Shown here piece by piece: positions 1 through 4,809 of a stretch of 6,483 nucleotides of DNA (its first letter is position 1; every line of letters begins with the position of its first letter). Location of the stretch: NCBI GenBank assembly GCA_964473105.1, contig CAYYNQ010000025.1:1-6483 (forward strand), written 5' to 3'. The position numbers were made by a program, and so were the translations under genes. The notes below the pieces were generated by a model. The model saw only the letters and a program-made list of their open reading frames with translations. It was not told where the DNA came from and did not search any database. The DNA is from CAYYNQ01 sp964473105 (GTDB taxonomy: Bacteria; Sumerlaeota; Sumerlaeia; MVZB01).

Positions 1-900
1 CATGGACCACCCACTTGTTTCATCACCCTTAAACAAACAATTCCGAACAACGGTACTGGCTAGTGCCGTGTCCGGGAAATAGGCCGCTGGGTCCTGAGCA
101 TCATAGTTTGCCCCAAAGCCGGTGGGCATTAATTCAACAAACAGGTTCTCGATCTTCACATTGTCCGCCGTCTGACGAAGGACGCCGGTGCCATAGCCAT
201 TGGATATTCCGTATATGTGTTGGTTCTCCCGTGCCGTGGACAGGCCCACCAAATCCACAAACTCTGTGTCCATCTCCAGCTGCGCTGTCCCAAGATCATA
301 CTTCCCCGGCGGGACAAGGACGACCGCACGATTGTCTGCCCCCAGAGCCTGCCCGTGTGGAGTCAGGGCCTTGGCCGTTGCGTAGGCGGCAATCAGGTCC
401 GTCCCGTTGGTCACGGCATTGTCTGTTGGCTTTACAACCACAAAAGATGATGCTGAACTCTCAAAAAACGCCGAGGCGTCCAAGCCGTCCACCGTGTCGG
501 CGTCTCCTGCCGAACCCGCATGCAGCGCCGTCCCGACCGGCGGCAGGCGCGTGCGCGGTGACAGGTCCACCCCATCGACGTTCACATTCAGCCACACCGG
601 GTCGTTCTCGAAAACCGCTCCCGGGATCTGATTATTGTCATCGCCGATCAGCGTGTCATAGATGCCATCGGCGTTCGGTGTCACGGAGTCCGTGTCACTG
701 AAGCCCGCCCCCAGCTGGTTACCGCCGGTCTCTGCATCACACAGCGTGAACGTCACGTCCACCGATGTCGTTATGGGTCCTCCCGAGGCATCGGTCAGCT
801 GGCCCTTGTAGCTGATAAGCCCCGGGACGCTGAACGCCAGAGTCGACATCAGGGGGAACATCCCCAGAATGAGCAGGACGATACGACATGAGGTTCTCAT
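1..900 (-). CDS. Secreted beta-helix repeat protein, copy 1 (3' part beyond the left edge)
   Basis: The reading frame is open from the ATG at 898-900 to the window edge: 300 codons without a stop, so the gene is cut by the window and not visibly broken. The start is supported by AAGGAG at 910-915, 9 bases upstream, and by exact agreement with the start of the paralog at 3032-4297. The N-terminus is a signal peptide (RIVLLILGMFPLMSTLAFS). Next comes a small domain beginning GLISYKGQLTDASGGPI (about residues 27-125), of a type common at the N-terminus of bacterial secreted and tail-fibre-like proteins. Then come the linker motif DADTVDGLDASAFFESS and the start of a predicted parallel beta-helix (VVLVPPGKYDLGTAQLEMDT). 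By hand alignment it is about 87% identical to the paralog over 300 residues, with one single-residue indel near residue 90. The cysteine-bearing coil repeats would lie outside the window. Its function is unknown; an extracellular binding or structural role is inferred. Confidence 0.85.
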   Translation of the reverse strand, partial: MRTSCRIVLLILGMFPLMSTLAFSVPGLISYKGQLTDASGGPITTSVDVTFTLCDAETGGNQLGAGFSDTDSVTPNADGIYDTLIGDDNNQIPGAVFENDPVWLNVNVDGVDLSPRTRLPPVGTALHAGSAGDADTVDGLDASAFFESSASSFVVVKPTDNAVTNGTDLIAAYATAKALTPHGQALGADNRAVVLVPPGKYDLGTAQLEMDTEFVDLVGLSTARENQHIYGISNGYGTGVLRQTADNVKIENLFVELMPTGFGANYDAQDPAAYFPDTALASTVVRNCLFKGDETSGWSM

Positions 901-943
901 CTAAACAGGCTCCTTGATATGTATGGGTCGAACTTGTGGGCGT
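901..943 (-). promoter_or_regulatory. Leader and ribosome binding site of beta-helix copy 1
   Basis: The 43 bases between the putative -10 box and the ATG are nearly identical to the matching leader of copy 2 (4298-4341). They include the shared core CCCACAAGTTCGACCC and the Shine-Dalgarno sequence AAGGAG at 910-915. Conservation of non-coding bases between paralogs shows that the duplication included upstream DNA, and perhaps that the leader is functional. Confidence 0.6.
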
Positions 944-972
944 ATTGTGGCTTATGGGCAGGACAGAATCAA
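944..972 (-). promoter_or_regulatory. Putative sigma70-type promoter of beta-helix copy 1
   Basis: Read on the minus strand, TTGATT (967-972) is followed after 17 bases by CACAAT (944-949). Each hexamer matches 4 of 6 consensus positions. Copy 2 has TTGATT, the same 17-base spacing and CAAAAT in the equivalent place, although the spacer itself has diverged, which strengthens an otherwise weak match. Homology with copy 2 stops right at the -35 box, so this is also the outer edge of the duplicated unit. Confidence 0.5.
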
Positions 973-1363
973 GCGATGCTTATGGCAACAGGGCGTCGGC
1001 AAATTGGGGCTTAGTAAACGAGATCACTTTTTATGGCGGGGTTGTCCTGTCCCATGATTGATTTCATCATCCAACAGAAACATCGTCCGGGGGATTCATA
1101 TTGGTGTCGTGTATCCCTATCAAGCCAGTCCTGAATACATCTACCCATTGATTCCTGACCCTCAAAATGCTGAATATTAATTATAATCCTGAATGCATCT
1201 GATAATTTGAAACTATCAGGTCTGGGAACCCTTCCGAATATTTCAAGATGGATATGGCACGGGCCCGATATTAGAGTCATCCAGATTATGGGAATCATCA
1301 ATCCGGTGTCCATCAAGTCGAGTGACAGGTTCCCTTCTCAGGACAATGATGAGTGTCTGATAA

Positions 1364-1371
1364 AAGGGGGG
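1364..1371 (+). promoter_or_regulatory. Ribosome binding site of the two-module secreted gene
   Basis: The purine run AAGGGGGG ends 8 bases before the ATG at 1380. It decides that start over a second in-frame ATG at 1395, which lies too far away and would shorten the signal peptide. Confidence 0.6.
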
Positions 1372-1379
1372 TTTAAATC

Positions 1380-3011
1380 ATGTTGCGATCTAGCATGTTT
1401 CTTGTTGCGGCAGCCATCATCATGGGACCGGGTGTCCTGTTGTCCGCGGAACCACCCGGTGAAAAGGATATCCGGGATTTCACGCATCATTTCAATACAC
1501 CCGGATCGATGGGACCATGGGTATTCAATTCCCCAAGAGGAATGTCCCTTTCAACGACAACCTTCCCAGGTAGCCTGGAGATCACGCTTAATGAACCCTA
1601 TGAGGAACTGAAGGGCACTCTTGGCAGACCCATACCTCTTTCAGAATTTCCCATCGGGTGGGAATGCGAAATGGAGGTGCTCTTTGATTCATTCACAACA
1701 GGAGGACGTGACGCGGCCATCGGAATGAACCTCGCGGTAACATTTTCCGACCCGTCCACATGGTCCGCGAAACCGAATCAAACTCCCCCCGAGACATATT
1801 TTCTCCAGACGCTGCTTGTTCATCTGGCCGATCCAAAGGCTATGAGGGGCCCGGGACAAAAATCGATGATATGGAGCCGGGGCACCCTTGACCCCTCCGG
1901 CGCGATTCTCGGCGACTGGGGAGTCCCGACCTACAACGATGTCGGTGACGGGCAACATCACGGGGGACCGGCCAATACCGCCACCTATCTGACCGCCCGA
2001 GTCGAGAGCCCGACACGAATCGCGATTGGAGTCCGCTTCGAGCAATTCACGGCAAGAAACTATCGTTATATCGACGTCTCCAGTTTTGGTAATATCACGG
2101 GCATCTGGGAAATCGGCCCGGTCGTGCCGACATCCTCATGGATTAAAGAACAATGGCCGGATGCCCATCGCCTGTCCGATGCAAGGGCTCACGTGGGTTT
2201 CATCGATTTCCGTTACCCGCATATCCCGGCCATGATCCCTCCTGGACAAATTGAGCATCTGTCGAGGGACTTTAATATACCCGGATATATTGGTCCGTGG
2301 CAGTTCGAGTTTCAGGGTGCGTATTTTGAAACTTGGTCTCATCCGGGTTACCTGACCGTCACGTTACGTGGTATCCGCAATGGCGCGGGCGGTGGCGGGG
2401 GAGATTTTCGGTTTACAACTTTCCCTCCGCCCTGGGAACTGGAGGTCTGCGTGATCCCGCCGGGTGATGATTGTTATTGGAACCTGGCGCAGAACTTTTC
2501 TGTTTTCTCGGCCATGCCGGCATCGCAGATCGGGCCGACCGGCGACTCGGCAGGCGATATCAGTGCATGGTGCCCGGGTGTCGCTTATGTCCCGGGGAAA
2601 GGACATATCGCGGGTAACATCGGCATGGGGCCGGGAGTCATGAATGTCGATGGACATCTGCCACATTCCTTCGATAAACCTTTGAACTGGAACCTGGAAG
2701 GTGGGTTCGGCCCGGGGTTTATAAATGGAATACCGGAATCGATTCTTTCAAGCCGCCCTCTCTACATATTATGCCGGGTCATTGACACGAAGCTGTTGCA
2801 GATGGGTGTCAAGGCGAAACCGGAAGATGAATGGTTCCTGACACCGGTCTGGGAATCCCCCCGCGAGATGGCGGGGTTCGGTCAACAGGCCTGGACCATG
2901 ACGGTACACCCCGGTGCCCATGATTATCACCAGTTCCGGTTTGATTACTGGCATTTCCGGAATGGGATTTCAGGGCCCCTGAAAAATTCCAGTAACCGGC
3001 ATATTCAATAG
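1380..3011 (+). CDS. Unrecognised secreted protein with two tandem ~260-residue modules
   Basis: A 543-residue protein of unknown function. A signal peptide is clear: a basic start (MLRSS), a hydrophobic stretch to about residue 22, and a likely cut after LLSA (A23), so the product is exported. The mature protein is an internal duplication. FNTPGSMGPWVF (38-49) matches FNIPGYIGPWQF (298-309). FPGSLEITL (62-70) matches HPGYLTVTL (321-329). FPIGWECEMEV (90-100) matches FPPPWELEVCV (348-358). RVESPTRIAIGVRFE (207-221) matches RVIDTKLLQMGVKAK (466-480). FIDFRY (274-279) probably matches FRFDYWHF (519-526). The offset stays at 258-260 residues. The alternating hydrophobic strands and paired Trp, Gly and Pro suggest beta-sandwich (concanavalin/LamG-like) modules, which is an inference. 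No catalytic motif is evident. It runs opposite to its neighbours and its stop is only 20 bases from the end of the convergent paralog gene. It may bind a glycan or be part of an extracellular structure. Confidence 0.85.
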   Translation: MLRSSMFLVAAAIIMGPGVLLSAEPPGEKDIRDFTHHFNTPGSMGPWVFNSPRGMSLSTTTFPGSLEITLNEPYEELKGTLGRPIPLSEFPIGWECEMEVLFDSFTTGGRDAAIGMNLAVTFSDPSTWSAKPNQTPPETYFLQTLLVHLADPKAMRGPGQKSMIWSRGTLDPSGAILGDWGVPTYNDVGDGQHHGGPANTATYLTARVESPTRIAIGVRFEQFTARNYRYIDVSSFGNITGIWEIGPVVPTSSWIKEQWPDAHRLSDARAHVGFIDFRYPHIPAMIPPGQIEHLSRDFNIPGYIGPWQFEFQGAYFETWSHPGYLTVTLRGIRNGAGGGGGDFRFTTFPPPWELEVCVIPPGDDCYWNLAQNFSVFSAMPASQIGPTGDSAGDISAWCPGVAYVPGKGHIAGNIGMGPGVMNVDGHLPHSFDKPLNWNLEGGFGPGFINGIPESILSSRPLYILCRVIDTKLLQMGVKAKPEDEWFLTPVWESPREMAGFGQQAWTMTVHPGAHDYHQFRFDYWHFRNGISGPLKNSSNRHIQ

Positions 3012-3037
3012 CAATCACCCGACATCACCCCTTACGG
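3011..3037 (-). repeat. Conserved 3' tail of the paralog cassette, copy 2
   Basis: This 27-base segment, from the last Pro codon and TAA stop to just past the gene, matches 4381-4407 with 4 mismatches. Homology ends abruptly at 3011, which is also the last base of the plus-strand gene's TAG stop. It contains two direct copies of ATCACCC on the plus strand. It does not form a terminator-like stem with a T run. It marks the end of the duplicated unit. Confidence 0.6.
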
Positions 3038-4297
3038 ATAGGGGACGCCGTTGACCAAACAGTAACCTATCGTGGGGCTACCGGTTGTTGTGAAACTGTT
3101 TGTTCCACCAGAGCAGAAATAGAACTTGCCCCCGGTTGCATCGCCGTTGAGGCCGAAGGAGCTGTTCCCCCCGGTGCAGTTGGTGAACGTGCCACTCGCC
3201 GTGCCGTAGAAGCCGAAGGAAGCGAGCCCCCCGGTGCAGTTAGTGAACGTGCCGCTTGCCGTGCCGAAGTAGCCGAAAGAATAGTTCCCCCCAGTGCACC
3301 TGGTGAATGTGCCGCTCGCCGTGCCGCTTCTGCCGAAGGAAGATATTCCCCCAGTGCAGTCCTCGTAAACACCGCCGTAATCTATTGAGAAACGCATAGA
3401 CCACCCACTTGTTCCATCACCCTTAAACAAACAATTCCGGACAACAGTGTTGGCCAGTGCCGTATCCGGAAAATAGGCTGCCGGGTCCAGTTCATTAAAG
3501 CTGGTCCCAAACCCTGAAGGCATTAATTCAAAAAACAGGTTCTCAACCTTCACATTGTCCGCCGTCTGGCGCAGGACGCCGGTGCCGGCACCATTGGCCG
3601 TGCCGTATACGTGTTGATTCTCACGCAGGCTGGAAAGCCCGGCCACATCCACAAACTGCGTGTCCATCTCCAGCTGCGCTGTCCCAAGGTCATACTTCCC
3701 CGGTGGCACAAGCACGACCGCACGGTTGTCCGCCCCCAGTGCCTGACCGTGTGGTGGCAAGGCCTTGGCCGTTGCGTAGGCAGCAATCAGGTTCGTTCCG
3801 TTGGTCACGGCATTGTCAGTCGGTTTTACAACCACATAAGATGATGCTGAACTCTCAAAAAACGCCGAGGCGTCCAAGCCATCCACCGTATCGGCGTCTC
3901 CTGCCGAACCCGCATGCAGTGCCGCCCCGACCGGTGTCAGGCGCGTGCGCGGTGACAGGTCCTCCCCATCGACGTTCACATTCAGCCACACCGAGTCGTT
4001 TTCGAAAACCGATCCCGGGATCATGTCCCCACCGTCGTCGCCGATCAGCGTGTCATAGATGCCATCAGCGTTCGGAGTCACGGAGTCCGTGTCACTGAAG
4101 CCCGACCCCAGCTGGTTACCGCCGGTCTCTGCATCCCACAGCGTGAACGTCACGTCCACCGGATCGGTTATGGGCCCGCCCGAGATATCGGTCAGCTGGC
4201 CCTTGTAGCTGATAAACCCCGGGACACTGAACGCCAGAGTCGACATCAGGGGGAACATCCCCAGAATGAGCAGAACGATGCGGTATGGATTTCTCAT
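3032..4297 (-). CDS. Secreted beta-helix repeat protein, copy 2 (complete)
   Basis: A 421-residue exported protein and the only complete member of the local family. Order of parts: signal peptide (residues 1 to about 24, ending LAFS); an N-terminal domain starting GFISYKGQLTDISGGPI (to about 125); the linker motif DADTVDGLDASAFFESS (134-150); then a predicted right-handed parallel beta-helix from about residue 155 to the end (VVLVPPGKYDLGTAQLEMDT, then VVRNCLFKGDGTSGWS). The last 100 residues are regular 20-residue coils of the form CTGGxxSFGxxGTASGTFTN, with cysteines at 289, 314, 334, 354, 374, 395 and 413. It ends CLVNGVPYP. The start is fixed by AAGGAG at 4308-4313 and by the paralog at 1-900. 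Pectin-lyase-like helices are common in surface adhesins, tail spikes and polysaccharide-active enzymes, but I see no catalytic residues, so a structural or binding role is more likely. It is probably transcribed alone from its own promoter. Confidence 0.88.
   Translation of the reverse strand: MRNPYRIVLLILGMFPLMSTLAFSVPGFISYKGQLTDISGGPITDPVDVTFTLWDAETGGNQLGSGFSDTDSVTPNADGIYDTLIGDDGGDMIPGSVFENDSVWLNVNVDGEDLSPRTRLTPVGAALHAGSAGDADTVDGLDASAFFESSASSYVVVKPTDNAVTNGTNLIAAYATAKALPPHGQALGADNRAVVLVPPGKYDLGTAQLEMDTQFVDVAGLSSLRENQHVYGTANGAGTGVLRQTADNVKVENLFFELMPSGFGTSFNELDPAAYFPDTALANTVVRNCLFKGDGTSGWSMRFSIDYGGVYEDCTGGISSFGRSGTASGTFTRCTGGNYSFGYFGTASGTFTNCTGGLASFGFYGTASGTFTNCTGGNSSFGLNGDATGGKFYFCSGGTNSFTTTGSPTIGYCLVNGVPYP
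3062..3358 (-). repeat. 60-bp coding repeats (20-residue beta-helix coils)
   Basis: These lie within copy 2. Three exact 60-bp units (3299-3358, 3239-3298, 3179-3238) are followed by a 63-bp unit (3116-3178) and a degenerate last unit (3062-3115). Each encodes CTGG-two variable-SFG-two variable-GTASGTFT. The DNA between units is also very similar, for example around the reverse complements of GTGCCGCTTGCCGTGCCG, which indicates recent tandem expansion. The variable positions are mainly the pair before SFG and the pair after it. Confidence 0.85.
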
Positions 4298-4341
4298 CTT
4301 ACACAGGCTCCTTGATATGTAGGGGTCGAACTTGTGGGGGT
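4298..4341 (-). promoter_or_regulatory. Leader and ribosome binding site of beta-helix copy 2
   Basis: This 44-base leader has AAGGAG at 4308-4313, 10 bases from the ATG at 4297. It shares CCCACAAGTTCGACCC and CATATCAAGGAGCCTG with the leader of copy 1. Confidence 0.6.
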
Positions 4342-4370
4342 ATTTTGGCTGAAGGGTGGGCCAAAATCAA
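4342..4370 (-). promoter_or_regulatory. Putative sigma70-type promoter of beta-helix copy 2
   Basis: On the minus strand, TTGATT (4365-4370), a 17-base spacer and CAAAAT (4342-4347) sit in the same place relative to the start as in copy 1. Transcription would begin around 4335. The hexamers are only 4 of 6 matches each; support comes from their retention in both copies while the spacer has drifted. A promoter this close to the preceding debris suggests copy 2 is expressed independently of the deacetylase upstream. Confidence 0.5.
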
Positions 4371-4380
4371 GTGGCCCCTT

Positions 4381-4458
4381 GGAATCACCCGGCATCAGCC
4401 CTTACGGCTGGTAGGGGACGCCGTTGACCATGCAATTGAATAACTTCGAGGCCGTGCC
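4381..4458 (-). pseudogene. 3' remnant of a third beta-helix paralog
   Basis: Read on the minus strand, the bases after a TGA at 4459-4461 encode GTASKLFNCMVNGVPYQP and then TAA at 4402-4404. The last part matches the end of copy 2 (CLVNGVPYP), including 17 identical bases (GTCAACGGCGTCCCCTA). GTAS recalls the coil motif GTASGTF. The following tail (4381-4407) matches the tail of copy 2. Nothing of this paralog's N-terminal domain or promoter is found upstream, so only its last codons survive. The remnant lies about 10 bases from copy 2's promoter, as expected for neighbouring cassettes in a tandem array. Confidence 0.7.
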
Positions 4459-4800
4459 TCAGGGTTTTGCGATCTGTGGCTCAAGTGCCGTGAGGCGGTT
4501 CATCAGGGCATCGATCTGCGTTTCATTCCGGTTCTGCTGGCTTGCGCTCCGGCTCTTCTGGGCCGCCAGCTCGGTTTGCAGGTCAGCAATTATCCTGTCA
4601 CGGTTCTTCAGCTCGTCGTTGAGTTCCTGGGTGGCCCGCACCACAGGCACGATGAACTTGGGGTAATCCATCCCGTGAAAGCCATCCTCATCGACGCTGA
4701 CAATGTTGTTCTCCACCGCGAACTTCTCGTTCACGGCCCGGACTTCCCGGGCGATGAACCCGTCGTGACCCGCGTGTTTTCCCAGGTATGCACAAACCAA
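4459..4800 (-). pseudogene. C-terminal S74-type (endosialidase chaperone) fragment
   Basis: This open frame of about 113 codons resembles the last part of a peptidase S74 / intramolecular chaperone of endosialidase domain. GHDGFIAREVRAVNEKF corresponds to the usual GFIAQEV segment, VDEDGFHGMDYPKFIVPVV to the usual D-G-x-x-G-V-D-Y-x-x-L block, and RATQELNDELKNRDRIIADL begins the coiled coil that runs to ALEPQIAKP. In this family the domain caps trimeric fibres or spikes and cuts itself off using a Ser-Lys pair near its N-terminus. That N-terminal half is missing here, so the fragment cannot be a working protease. The only available start is a TTG at 4798-4800 with AGGAG directly touching it, which is poor spacing. 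The frame upstream holds TAG-CGG-TAG and then the deacetylase. It is probably gene debris; a short translated coiled-coil protein is the alternative. Confidence 0.6.
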
Positions 4801-4809
4801 CTCCTACCG

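Larger units (their letters stand above)
901..1379. other. Divergent intergenic region between copy 1 and the two-module secreted gene
   Basis: This is about 480 bases between two divergently transcribed genes. The first 72 bases are the leader and promoter of copy 1. The rest has no convincing gene. Open frames at 1011-1316 (minus) and 1207-1611 (plus) have no ribosome binding site, no secretion signal and no recognisable domain. A perfect TATAAT occurs at 1182-1187 in the more AT-rich middle, but without a good -35 at the usual distance. A 13-base direct repeat with one mismatch lies at 1130-1142 and 1188-1200 (CCTGAATACATCT and CCTGAATGCATCT). I see no RNA gene or riboswitch here. Confidence 0.6.

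Noticed and set aside
63..701. Long plus-strand open frame
   Set aside because: It lies opposite the 1-900 beta-helix gene. Its product is rich in Pro, Arg and Ser with no domain, and a similar shadow appears opposite copy 2 at 3703-4098, as expected from the paralogy.
1..900. Copy 1 as a pseudogene
   Set aside because: The frame is uninterrupted to the edge, the one indel relative to copy 2 is 3 bases, and the promoter and RBS are kept. It is simply cut by the window.
1011..1316. Minus-strand 101-codon open frame in the intergenic region
   Set aside because: It starts with TTG, lacks a ribosome binding site and any recognisable domain, and the region otherwise looks like a divergent regulatory stretch.
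1207..1611. Plus-strand open frame overlapping the start of the 1380 gene
   Set aside because: No ribosome binding site. It overlaps the signal peptide region of the better-supported gene in another frame.
2968..2984. Inverted repeat TTTCAGGGCCCCTGAAA as a terminator
   Set aside because: It lies inside the coding region, leaves almost no loop, and has no T run after it.
3062..3358. CRISPR-like or non-coding tandem repeat
   Set aside because: Units are 60 bp, contiguous without spacers, and in frame with a protein whose cysteine and glycine pattern follows the period.
4396..4410. Hairpin CAGCC-CTTAC-GGCTG at the third paralog's stop as a terminator
   Set aside because: Only 5 base pairs, no T run, and not conserved in the tail of copy 2.
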